Assembly (NCBI GenBank): GCA_003566935.1
Contig: PXBM01000272.1
Span: forward strand, 1 to 7,269
Direction: 5' to 3'
Origin: Syntrophomonadaceae bacterium
GTDB lineage: Bacteria > Bacillota > Dethiobacteria > DTU022
Length of the DNA stretch: 7,269 bases
The notes beneath the pieces are model-generated. The model was not told the DNA's origin. It saw only the letters and a program-made list of their open reading frames with translations, and searched no databases. Below, piece after piece: positions 1-6,992 of the stretch. Numbering within the stretch: the first letter of the stretch is position 1; every line of letters begins with the position of its first letter. A program made the position numbers and the translations under genes.

Positions 1-226
1 AAATAGATGCCTGACCGGTAGCGCTCTGTGGCAAACCATTAACACCCATTACAGCATCAAGGTCAATAAGCGAAGCATCATCGCCATTAAAACCGGCTGC
101 CTCAATGGTGAGATCTGCCCCATTTAACAGGCTTGAAATTCCGGGAGTTTTATTATCTGCAAAAGGGTTCCCCGTCTCATTTGGACCAAGGCCTATTCCA
201 TCAACAAATATAAAAAGCAGGCGCAA
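1..226 (-). CDS. Alkaline-phosphatase-superfamily metalloenzyme (iPGM/phosphopentomutase-like), N-terminal part
   Basis: The first 75 codons of a gene cut by the left window edge. The protein begins with a hydrophobic beta strand leading into VDGIGLG (Asp at residue 9), the usual N-terminal metal-binding aspartate of the alkaline phosphatase/phosphoglycerate mutase superfamily. Near residues 61-72 it has GVNGLPQSATGQ. This matches the position of the NSEVGH-type nucleophile motif in cofactor-independent phosphoglycerate mutase, which makes Ser68 the likely nucleophile. These motifs resemble proteins annotated only as 'metalloenzyme domain' or 'alkaline phosphatase family', whose substrate is generally unknown. 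I infer a metal-dependent phosphotransferase or phosphatase fold and cannot name a substrate. The start is TTG, chosen because GGAGG lies 7 nt upstream and the next residues form the conserved first strand. There is no signal peptide, so it is probably cytoplasmic. It begins 15 bp after the htrA stop, so co-transcription is likely. Confidence 0.8.
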   Translation of the reverse strand, partial: MRLLFIFVDGIGLGPNETGNPFADNKTPGISSLLNGADLTIEAAGFNGDDASLIDLDAVMGVNGLPQSATGQASI

Positions 227-233
227 GTTAATG

Positions 234-239
234 CCTCCG
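234..239 (-). promoter_or_regulatory. Ribosome binding site for the TTG-started metalloenzyme gene
   Basis: On the minus strand CGGAGG lies just after the htrA stop codon and 7 nt before the TTG at 226-224. No ATG or GTG lies in frame near the conserved first strand of the protein, so this site decides the start. Confidence 0.75.
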
Positions 240-241
240 TC

Positions 242-1483
242 TTATTCCTCTGTTTCATCACCTGGAGCATCATTATCAGGATCTTCTCCTGGTTCCTCGA
301 ACTCGAAGTCTTCAGGGTCAAGTTCAACTTCCCACTCCTCCGGACGCTCACCCAACACCACTTCAACTTCTCTTCTATCTCCGTCACGGTAAAATGACAC
401 GACCGTATTATCTCCGGGATAATACTCAAGCAGTCGATCAAAAAGCTGCGCTATGTATTGTATTTCCCGATCATCCATGGCTACAATAACATCTCCGGCT
501 AGCAAGCCAACTTCTTCTGCAGGACTGTCCGGTGCAATCTCTAGAATTAAGACACCCTTATCAGGCTCAACTTCACTGTATAGAGGCCAGTCATCGATCA
601 CCACACCAAGATGAGGCCTGATAACCCTGCCATGCTCAAGGAGATCATCAGCCACTCTATTTACAGTGTTACTTGGTATGGAAAGCCCTATCCCTTCAAC
701 GCCCAGTAAAGAAATTTTTGCGGTATTGATCCCAATGATTTCTCCGTCAAGATTAACGAGTGGCCCTCCAGAGTTGCCGGGATTTACAAGCGCATCAGTT
801 TGAACAAAGGAGTAGGCAAAATCACTACCGGGGAACCTGACCTGTCTATCAACAGCGCTGATTATACCTGCTGTAACTGTCTGCTGAAAATACCCAAGTG
901 GATTTCCAATGGCGGCGACAGTTTCTCCGACTCTTAGCTGATCTGAATCTCCAAGCGACATCGCAGTTAAACCGGTTTCATCAATTTTAAGCAGAGCAAG
1001 GTCTGTTAATGTATCTTCTCCAACGACTTCCGCGTCATACCGTCCTTTATCGGGGAGCAGAATAGAAATACTGTCCGCACCTTCAATTACATGATGATTA
1101 GTTATAATGTAACCGTCTGAAGAAATAATAACACCGGAGCCAGACTCGGCAGGCTCCAACGATTCTTCACCAAAGCGGTTTACAAACACCTGCCTGCTAA
1201 CCCCGACGACTGCAGGCATTATTTCTTCTATCACCTCAATAATACAGGGTGATGCAGCAGGCTGGAGCTCAGGGTCAGGCTCAGCCGCTTCTTCTTCGGG
1301 AATAGTTTCAACTTCCTCTTCAGCAACCGGGGGTTCAGTTACTTCAGGAGCAAGAAAGAAAACGAAAAGTCCGTATACGAGAGCAGCACCCACAAGAATG
1401 CCAAGCAAACCAAAAGCCAGGTAGCCAATTACCGACCAGAAACCTCCACGGTTTGATTTTTTATAATAATTGTTGTGTTCCAT
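242..1483 (-). CDS. htrA: HtrA/DegP-type membrane-anchored serine protease with PDZ domain
   Basis: A 413-residue S1C-family (trypsin-like) serine protease that degrades or refolds damaged proteins outside the membrane. A short cytoplasmic N-terminus is followed by one membrane segment (about 17-44), a Glu/Pro-rich linker (46-75), the protease domain (about 80-285), one PDZ domain (about 290-378) and an acidic tail (381-413). The catalytic triad is visible: His131 in TNHHVIEGA, Asp161 in TDLALLKI and Ser238 in GNSGGPL. With one PDZ domain and an uncleaved anchor it resembles Bacillus HtrA/HtrB/YyxA more than two-PDZ DegP. The linker and tail are unusually acidic; 18 of the last 33 residues are Asp or Glu with no Lys or Arg. 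Cys80 is the only cysteine. The ATG has AGGAGG 8 nt upstream (1492-1497). In Bacillus a paralogue (yyxA/htrC) also closes the wal operon, so the position is conserved. The paralogue cannot be fixed from the sequence. Confidence 0.95.
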   Translation of the reverse strand: MEHNNYYKKSNRGGFWSVIGYLAFGLLGILVGAALVYGLFVFFLAPEVTEPPVAEEEVETIPEEEAAEPDPELQPAASPCIIEVIEEIMPAVVGVSRQVFVNRFGEESLEPAESGSGVIISSDGYIITNHHVIEGADSISILLPDKGRYDAEVVGEDTLTDLALLKIDETGLTAMSLGDSDQLRVGETVAAIGNPLGYFQQTVTAGIISAVDRQVRFPGSDFAYSFVQTDALVNPGNSGGPLVNLDGEIIGINTAKISLLGVEGIGLSIPSNTVNRVADDLLEHGRVIRPHLGVVIDDWPLYSEVEPDKGVLILEIAPDSPAEEVGLLAGDVIVAMDDREIQYIAQLFDRLLEYYPGDNTVVSFYRDGDRREVEVVLGERPEEWEVELDPEDFEFEEPGEDPDNDAPGDETEE

Positions 1484-1505
1484 AAGATATACCTCCTATT
1501 AATAC

Positions 1506-1534
1506 AGTGTAGCTCACGTAACTGATATCGTAAA
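1506..1534 (-). promoter_or_regulatory. Possible sigma-A-type promoter for htrA
   Basis: In the 92-bp gap between murA and htrA, the minus strand has TTTACG (1529-1534; 4 of 6 matches to TTGACA), a 17-bp spacer, and TACACT (1506-1511; 4 of 6 matches to TATAAT). Transcription would start about 7 nt further on, leaving a leader of only about 16 nt that just includes the AGGAGG. The spacing is ideal but the boxes are weak, so this could be chance. Confidence 0.35.
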
Positions 1535-1575
1535 GGGCTTCCGGTAAAAGCATAATAATCGACAATATTAAAGAG

Positions 1576-2859
1576 TTATCCAGAATGCAGGTTTAAAATA
1601 CCATCATCAGTGGCCCGGTATATCTCTGCACCAAGCTCGATTAGCTTCTGTTCAAATTTATCGTAACCACGATCAACGTGCTCCACTGCACTGATCTGAC
1701 TTTCTCCATCAGCGGTTAATGCCGCTATGATTAATGCAGCTCCGGAGCGCAGATCAGTTGCTGTAACAGGTGCTCCTGACAGCGGAACTCCACCCTCAAT
1801 CAAAGCTGTTCGCCCTTCTACTTTAATCCTGGCTCCCATTCTTTTCAGTTCATCAACATGGTTAAATCGACCGTCAAAAACATTTTCTGTGATGACGCTT
1901 AATCCTTTGGCAGCTGTAAGTAATACCATGCCGGGCGGTTGGAGATCGGTCGGGAAGCCTGGGTAAGGAAAAGTTTTTAAATCAGAGGGCACAAGAGGAG
2001 AAACATATTCTACTGTAATTGATTCGGGCTCGACTTCAACCTTGCCCCCAATTTCAATAATTTTAGCTGTTATCGCTTCAAGGTGCTTCGGAATAACGTC
2101 TTCTACAGTTATTTTACCGCCCGTTGACGCAGCAGCCATCATAAAAGTGCCTGCCTCTATTCTATCGGGAATTACAGAATGTAGGGCACCATTAAAGCTT
2201 TTAACACCTTCAATTCTGATCACATCAGTTCCTGCACCTTTTACAGAAGCTCCCATAGCATTTAAAAAGTTTGCCAGATCAACAATTTCCGGTTCCTTGG
2301 CCACATTCTCAAGAATAGTTTTCCCTTCAGCCGCCGCTGCAGCCAGCATTAGATTTATCGTTGCTCCGATACTGACAACATCAAAATATATTCTCGCTCC
2401 GGTTAGCTTTTTGGCTGACAGCTTGATCATGCCATGTTCAATGTTTATGTCAGCCCCAAGGGCAGTAAACCCTTTTAGATGCTGGTCAATTGGCCTCGGA
2501 CCAAGATCGCAGCCACCGGGAATAGGAACTTCAGCCTTCCCAAACCGGGCCAGAAGGGAGCCCATAAAATAGTACGACGCTCTCATCTTTTTCACCAGGT
2601 CATAGGCAGGAGCTATTTTTGTTAAGTTTCCAGGCTTTAATTCAATTGTTTCCCGGCCCCGCCGGCGGATTGAAACACCAAGATTTTCAAGTATGTTGAT
2701 CATAGTTCTTACATCTGTTATATCAGGCAGGTTTTCAAGGGTTACCTTTTCTGGTGTCATAACTGCAGCGGGAAGCAGGGCAACTGCGGAGTTTTTCGAT
2801 CCGCTTATTCTAACTTTGCCCGACAAGGTTGTTCTTCCCTTGACAATAAACTTTTCCAT
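1576..2859 (-). CDS. murA: UDP-N-acetylglucosamine 1-carboxyvinyltransferase (MurA, MurAB/MurZ-like)
   Basis: A 427-residue cytoplasmic enzyme of normal family length. It transfers enolpyruvate from PEP to UDP-GlcNAc, the first committed step of peptidoglycan synthesis. The whole EPSP-synthase-like fold is present. Visible active-site residues are Lys22-Asn23 in GSKNS, Arg93, Cys117 in the PGGCDLGPRP loop, Asp305 in FPTDLQPP and Arg397 in HVDRGYD. Cys117 is the residue alkylated by fosfomycin, so the enzyme should be sensitive in principle. The RASYYFMG and GPRPIDQHLKG stretches look more like the second MurA paralogue of low-GC Gram-positives (MurAB/MurZ) than the MurAA type; this is judged from memory of the families. 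The ATG has AGGAGG 5 nt upstream (2865-2870). It lies 85 bp after yycI and 92 bp before htrA, inside the wal cluster. That suggests co-expression with the system that senses cell-wall state. Confidence 0.97.
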   Translation of the reverse strand: MEKFIVKGRTTLSGKVRISGSKNSAVALLPAAVMTPEKVTLENLPDITDVRTMINILENLGVSIRRRGRETIELKPGNLTKIAPAYDLVKKMRASYYFMGSLLARFGKAEVPIPGGCDLGPRPIDQHLKGFTALGADINIEHGMIKLSAKKLTGARIYFDVVSIGATINLMLAAAAAEGKTILENVAKEPEIVDLANFLNAMGASVKGAGTDVIRIEGVKSFNGALHSVIPDRIEAGTFMMAAASTGGKITVEDVIPKHLEAITAKIIEIGGKVEVEPESITVEYVSPLVPSDLKTFPYPGFPTDLQPPGMVLLTAAKGLSVITENVFDGRFNHVDELKRMGARIKVEGRTALIEGGVPLSGAPVTATDLRSGAALIIAALTADGESQISAVEHVDRGYDKFEQKLIELGAEIYRATDDGILNLHSG

Positions 2860-2944
2860 ATTTACCTCCTGTAAGCTGAAATCTATCCTTATAAAAACTT
2901 ACCTCTTATAATATAACTTTTTTTGCATTGATGGTAGCTTTTTT
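2860..2944 (-). other. AT-rich spacer between yycI and murA; no clear promoter or terminator
   Basis: This 85-bp gap is AT-rich. It contains a -10-like run (TTATATTATAA, 2906-2916) but no convincing -35 at 16-18 bp. No GC-rich hairpin followed by Ts ends yycI. A pair of TGTWAH half-sites spaced like a WalR box was not seen. It ends in the strong murA ribosome binding site. A weak murA promoter cannot be excluded. Confidence 0.3.
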
Positions 2945-3832
2945 CTAGGGCAATTGTTCAGGCATAAAAGTATCATCCTCGATATTTCCGGTAAAAGCAT
3001 TAACATAATGGTATATGTTTTCTCCAAGCTGAATTCTCCAAACAGGAGGAATTTCCCACTTTTCAGCCTCGTATTCTGCACTAAAGTATCCTAATTCAAT
3101 GCCCTTTATACCCAACGGCTCATCACTTGGCCCCAGAAAATCAACAAGGTTAGTTAGTGCATCAGTTGCAGAGATTACTTCCATTTCTCTTGGTGGAACC
3201 CTTTCTACCGGATCCAGCCAGGATATTTCTATCAAATCAAGAACACCTGATCCCAAGTAAGCCTTTAAATTGCTGGCAAAAATGGGTGTTCCTTCTAACG
3301 ATCTGTGGTAATTAAGAACAAGCATTTCTGAATCCGTAACTTCCATGCGGTCATATACTAATCCTTCCGGCATAATCAGTTCTTCACTAATAAATGACTC
3401 CAACTTATCTTTTAACTGCTCTTCAGCCAGCTCATTTCCATCGTCACTAAATTCAAGAGCGGGCTCAAATGTAATCCTGATTAAGCCACCCGGATAAACA
3501 TAGGCTGTCTTGTTATCTACCTTGTATGCGGTAGCATTCTCCGCCTCTACAATTCTGGCGCCTTTTTTAATAAAGAGCTGTAAAATGTCGCCCTGAAAAC
3601 CGACTGCAGGAGCTACAGTTAAAAAATCACCGACTTGTACCGAGCGATCCAGGGGGGTTTCCAGAAAGTAGTTATTCTCATTTAGGATAGTCTCTGCTTC
3701 CTGTATATCTTCTGCAGTAACAGCTACGTTTGTCAGGCGGCCAAAGTCAGGCCAGAAAAGGTGGTAGCCCAAAAAAATGTTTAGGCCGGTAAAGGCAATT
3801 ATCAATATAGATTTGGCACGACCAAGATTCAC
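2945..3832 (-). CDS. yycI: WalK accessory/regulatory protein YycI (WalI)
   Basis: A 295-residue membrane-anchored protein, near the usual length of the YycI family. It has a short cytoplasmic N-terminus, one membrane segment (about 7-26), and then an extracytoplasmic part of about 270 residues. In Bacillus YycI forms a complex with YycH and WalK through their membrane segments and restrains WalK; in Staphylococcus the same pair activates it, so the sign of control here is unknown. The C-terminal half (about 175-285) carries GTPIFASNLKAYL and then PVWRIQLGENIYHYVNAFTG, which resembles the PepSY-like lobe seen in YycH and YycI. The GTG start overlaps the yycH stop in a GTGA and has AGGAGG 7 nt upstream, so translation is probably coupled to yycH. 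The exported part is acidic. Confidence 0.9.
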   Translation of the reverse strand: MNLGRAKSILIIAFTGLNIFLGYHLFWPDFGRLTNVAVTAEDIQEAETILNENNYFLETPLDRSVQVGDFLTVAPAVGFQGDILQLFIKKGARIVEAENATAYKVDNKTAYVYPGGLIRITFEPALEFSDDGNELAEEQLKDKLESFISEELIMPEGLVYDRMEVTDSEMLVLNYHRSLEGTPIFASNLKAYLGSGVLDLIEISWLDPVERVPPREMEVISATDALTNLVDFLGPSDEPLGIKGIELGYFSAEYEAEKWEIPPVWRIQLGENIYHYVNAFTGNIEDDTFMPEQLP

Positions 3833-5169
3833 AACAAATCCTCCTCCCTAAGAGGTTCCAATTCAAAGGCAGAAAGAATAAACTGTTCGTTATTAATAGT
3901 AATTACCCATACCGGCTTGCCGGTATAGCCCGATTGAGATGTTGTTATCGCATAACCAAGATAAATATCTTTAAGAATTATTGAGCTCGCTCTATCAGGA
4001 AACCCTTCCTGATATTTGCTTAAAGCTTTCTCAAGAGCCTCATTCCAGGAAGCTGCGGAGGTTAGCCCGTTTTCCGGGATAATTGGGTTTTCGACTTCAA
4101 AAAAGGACCTTGCATAATGAATCAAGCCATTATCATTAAACAATGCTCGTATCGATTGGCTTATAAGTATAGGGTACCCATCAAGGTAAGCTTGCCACTC
4201 TGCACTGTAATGAGTAGTATCCCCCCAACCTGACAGCTCCAGGGATTTAAGGCGCAAACTATCCGGCCAACCACCATGATAGCTGATCAAACTGCTGCTG
4301 GTAACAAGGGCTTCACTATAGGCTGATGTGGTTTGCCCTTCTTCAAGTCGGGGCGATGAATATTCCAGCCCGGTGTCTGTTAAACGCAGCCCCCTTTCAC
4401 CATCGGTATAGATCAAACCTCCTTCTTTTTCCTCTATTACCCTGGCCATGCTGTAATCAACAAAGAAAGTTTTCAGAATTAAGTCCTGGTCTAATGTCTC
4501 GGGTCGTATGTTATACTCACTCATGAATACTGTTTCAACCGGCACATAAAGAGGTTCGACTATGCTTAGCTGAGAAAATCCATGATCTGCTAACAACTCC
4601 TCCGTCAAAAAAGCAGAAGCAAGTTTTTTGTCTGCCTGAATATTATCCAGTAGTGTAGCAAACTGCTCAGCTTTCCTGGGAGGCAGCAATAAGCTAAACT
4701 TATTATTTGATCCAGATAACACCAACCTGAAACTATCGTTAACAGTATATAAATCTACCTTTTCAATTTCACTGTAAAGCACTTCATTAAGCCATGGTTG
4801 ATCTTCACCTACAGGCAGTTTAGGCTGCATATAATATGAAAGCAGATGCCTTGAGTCTAAAGGCAAATCATCTTCATCAATTAAAGCATCTAAACTGATC
4901 TGCTGCAGGGCAATTGACAGCAAACCCCACATTTCACCAAAATCAGGAGTGCTTTTTTTATAAACATAAAGCTCTTCTTCATTATGGAGTGCGATTTTTT
5001 TTGGCTCGACAACCCTCTCCAGTTCCCGTGGTTGTTCTACAACTATTCTTTCATATATATCCTGCTCTAAAACCTGAGCCGGTACTTGACCATACCAGAG
5101 CTGGTAAGTCAGTAAAAGACTTAAGCCAACAAGGATAAGAAGCAGTATGCTTTTAATTGTTTCGATCAT
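3829..5169 (-). CDS. yycH: WalK accessory/regulatory protein YycH (WalH)
   Basis: A 446-residue protein of about the usual YycH length. One N-terminal membrane segment (about 7-25, rich in Leu) is followed by an extracytoplasmic region of about 420 residues. YycH works with YycI to set WalK activity at the membrane; it is not an enzyme. Sequence conservation in this family is low, so the call rests on topology, length and the position between walK and yycI. It is also supported by C-terminal similarity to YycI, including LDGYPILISQSIRALF (329-344) and GKPVWVITINNEQF (417-430). The ATG lies 11 bp after the walK stop. Its ribosome binding site is weak (AAGGA, which includes the last bases of the walK TAA), suggesting translation coupled to walK. 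No catalytic motif or lipobox is visible. Confidence 0.9.
   Translation of the reverse strand: MIETIKSILLLILVGLSLLLTYQLWYGQVPAQVLEQDIYERIVVEQPRELERVVEPKKIALHNEEELYVYKKSTPDFGEMWGLLSIALQQISLDALIDEDDLPLDSRHLLSYYMQPKLPVGEDQPWLNEVLYSEIEKVDLYTVNDSFRLVLSGSNNKFSLLLPPRKAEQFATLLDNIQADKKLASAFLTEELLADHGFSQLSIVEPLYVPVETVFMSEYNIRPETLDQDLILKTFFVDYSMARVIEEKEGGLIYTDGERGLRLTDTGLEYSSPRLEEGQTTSAYSEALVTSSSLISYHGGWPDSLRLKSLELSGWGDTTHYSAEWQAYLDGYPILISQSIRALFNDNGLIHYARSFFEVENPIIPENGLTSAASWNEALEKALSKYQEGFPDRASSIILKDIYLGYAITTSQSGYTGKPVWVITINNEQFILSAFELEPLREEDLL
3840..3845 (-). promoter_or_regulatory. Ribosome binding site deciding the GTG start of yycI
   Basis: AGGAGG on the minus strand lies inside the last codons of yycH and 7 nt before the GTG at 3832-3830. 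The consensus match and spacing support this GTG, and so the 4-bp overlap with the yycH stop. Confidence 0.8.
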
Positions 5170-5180
5170 GTTTTCATTCC

Positions 5181-6992
5181 TTATTTTTCGTTATAACGTG
5201 GCAGGGTAAAGTTTACAACAGTCCCCTGACCCTGCTTACTTTCAATCCAGATTGATCCGCCATGACTTTCTATAACCTTACGCGCAATAGACAGACCAAG
5301 GCCGGTCCCCCCGAAGTCACGGCTGCGTGTTTTCTCCACTCTATAAAAACGTTCAAAAACTTTTGGCAGATCTTCTTCAGGGATCCCGCTGCCGGTATCC
5401 TCAACAGAAACCTTGACAAGGCTGCCTTCATCAGAAGCTGTGATCTTTATAGAACCACTGGGAGGCGTAAATTTAACAGCATTATTCAGCAGGTTTGAAA
5501 ATACCCGCATCACTTTATCCCTATCTACATATGCTATTGCACTGCCAGGCTCTATTTCAAGTGTTATTGCAGGAAATGAAACTCTAAGCTTTTGCCTCAA
5601 CTGTTCAACTGCTTCATTTGCCAGCTTGTAAAGATCAACTTCGCTTTTTTGCCAGTGAGCCTGGCTTGCATCCATTTGTGAAAGGACAAGCAAATCTTTG
5701 ACCATTGCTACCATTCGATCAGTCTCAACGGCGAGCACTTTTAGAAAACGACTCCTAACATCAGGCTCCTCTGCAGCTCCATCAAGCAGAGTTTCAACAT
5801 AGCTTTTAACCGTTGCCAGTGGGGTCCTTAATTCATGCGAAACATCCGCCACAAACTCTTCCTGACGCCTGGCTAATTCACGTTCCTGGGTTATATCATG
5901 CAAAACCATCAGTGTCCCGTCCAACTTTCCTTTATCCACCTTGAAAGGAGCAATCTTAACTTCAAGTGTACAGTCTGGCATAGTACTGGAAACCTCTGCT
6001 TTCAACGGCTTTTGACGGCGAATAAACCTGCGCATTTCCTGAGAGCCGATCAGATTTCTCAGCAGGCTAAAACCTGAACGGTTTAATTCCGGCACTTTAA
6101 GCTTAAGGTTGCCAATCAGGCGCTGTGCTGCAGGATTAACCTGAATCAGGTCCCCTTTGCCATCAAGCGCAACAATACCATCACTCATGTTATTAATTAT
6201 TGCCTCAACTTTGCTTTTCTCTGTAGACATTTCATTAATTGTAAAACTTAGCTGATCCGCCAGGTAATTGAAAGTTTCACCAAGGCGGCCAATTTCATCA
6301 GCAGTTTGCACTTTTATTTTACGGGAAAAATCACCACGGGCCATAAAGTTAGCCTGTTCGGTAACATCTCCGATAGGCAGAGTTATTGTTTTAGTTAGCA
6401 CTATGCCCAGCAAAAAGCTAACAGCTAGAGCAAGAACAACTCCTGACAGTAAAATTGTTTTAACTTCATTGAGAGTATCATCAACTGACTGAAGGGATCC
6501 ACTTAAGTAGATAACGCCAAAAGTATTTTGGTCATTGATTATGGGGTAGGCCAAATAATAGCGGCGCTCATTGTTTGCAGGATCATAGCGAATTTCGTCA
6601 CTTAAATTACCAGCCAAAGCCCTGGTTATTTCATCCCTGATTAAGCGCCTGCCAATCATAGCTTGACTTCCGGATGTTCCAACAACATGGGCGAAATCAT
6701 CAAGAATTATTATTTCCATTTCATGCAAGTCCCTGAATTCACGAGCAAGACGAATAGTATCTTCTTCAGCAAACTGCCTCTCTCCAAAACCGGGCTGCAC
6801 AAATACAGAAAGCAGACGTGCCTGGTTTTCCAGGCTGTCCTTATAATTTCTCAGGTAATATTGCTCCAGTGATTGCACAAGGTAAACGCTGATTAACTGC
6901 AGCGAAAATAGAACAAGCATTATGTAAATAAATATTATTTTCCACTGGAGGCTGTTAAAAAACTTACCCCCGACTAAAGAAATAACCGACAC
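5181..6992 (-). CDS. walK: Sensor histidine kinase WalK (YycG/VicK)
   Basis: A 603-residue membrane kinase, close to Bacillus WalK in length and layout. It has membrane segment 1 (about 18-39), an extracytoplasmic sensor domain (about 40-178, sCache/PAS-like), membrane segment 2 (about 179-200), HAMP (about 200-252), a cytoplasmic PAS domain (about 258-368), the dimerisation domain (about 374-440) and the ATPase domain (about 490-600). The phosphorylated residue is His386 in FVADVSHELRTP. ATP-binding boxes are the N box NLLNNAVKF (500-508), G1 DTGSGIP (532-538), F box VFERFYR (545-551) and G2 GGTGLGLSIA (561-570). All are intact, so the kinase should be active. It phosphorylates WalR to control peptidoglycan hydrolases and wall turnover. 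The GTG start overlaps walR by 29 bp; the frame has an upstream stop, and the next ATG falls inside membrane segment 1. Its own ribosome binding site is poor, consistent with coupling to walR. Confidence 0.96.
   Translation of the reverse strand: MSVISLVGGKFFNSLQWKIIFIYIMLVLFSLQLISVYLVQSLEQYYLRNYKDSLENQARLLSVFVQPGFGERQFAEEDTIRLAREFRDLHEMEIIILDDFAHVVGTSGSQAMIGRRLIRDEITRALAGNLSDEIRYDPANNERRYYLAYPIINDQNTFGVIYLSGSLQSVDDTLNEVKTILLSGVVLALAVSFLLGIVLTKTITLPIGDVTEQANFMARGDFSRKIKVQTADEIGRLGETFNYLADQLSFTINEMSTEKSKVEAIINNMSDGIVALDGKGDLIQVNPAAQRLIGNLKLKVPELNRSGFSLLRNLIGSQEMRRFIRRQKPLKAEVSSTMPDCTLEVKIAPFKVDKGKLDGTLMVLHDITQERELARRQEEFVADVSHELRTPLATVKSYVETLLDGAAEEPDVRSRFLKVLAVETDRMVAMVKDLLVLSQMDASQAHWQKSEVDLYKLANEAVEQLRQKLRVSFPAITLEIEPGSAIAYVDRDKVMRVFSNLLNNAVKFTPPSGSIKITASDEGSLVKVSVEDTGSGIPEEDLPKVFERFYRVEKTRSRDFGGTGLGLSIARKVIESHGGSIWIESKQGQGTVVNFTLPRYNEK

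Noticed and set aside
105..392. A plus-strand Ser-rich open frame across the htrA end
   Set aside because: The serine runs are the antisense of the Asp/Glu codons in the acidic HtrA tail. It also overlaps the metalloenzyme gene.
1537..1551. GCTT...AAGC inverted repeat between murA and htrA, as a terminator
   Set aside because: The stem is only 4 bp and no T tract follows on the minus strand.
1484..1575. WalR box controlling htrA
   Set aside because: No pair of TGTWAH half-sites with 5-bp spacing was found on either strand in this gap.
2042..2572. A 176-codon open frame on the plus strand
   Set aside because: It lies wholly antisense to murA, whose frame is full length with all catalytic residues. 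The translation has no family motif and reads as a shadow of the murA codons.
2871..2902. GTAAG/CTTAC inverted repeat ahead of the murA ribosome binding site, as an RNA switch
   Set aside because: The stem is 5 bp with a 22-nt loop and does not extend, so chance is the simplest explanation.
2906..2916. TTATATTATAA palindrome as a repressor site
   Set aside because: An 11-bp A/T-only palindrome is expected by chance in an AT-rich spacer, and no second copy was seen near other genes.
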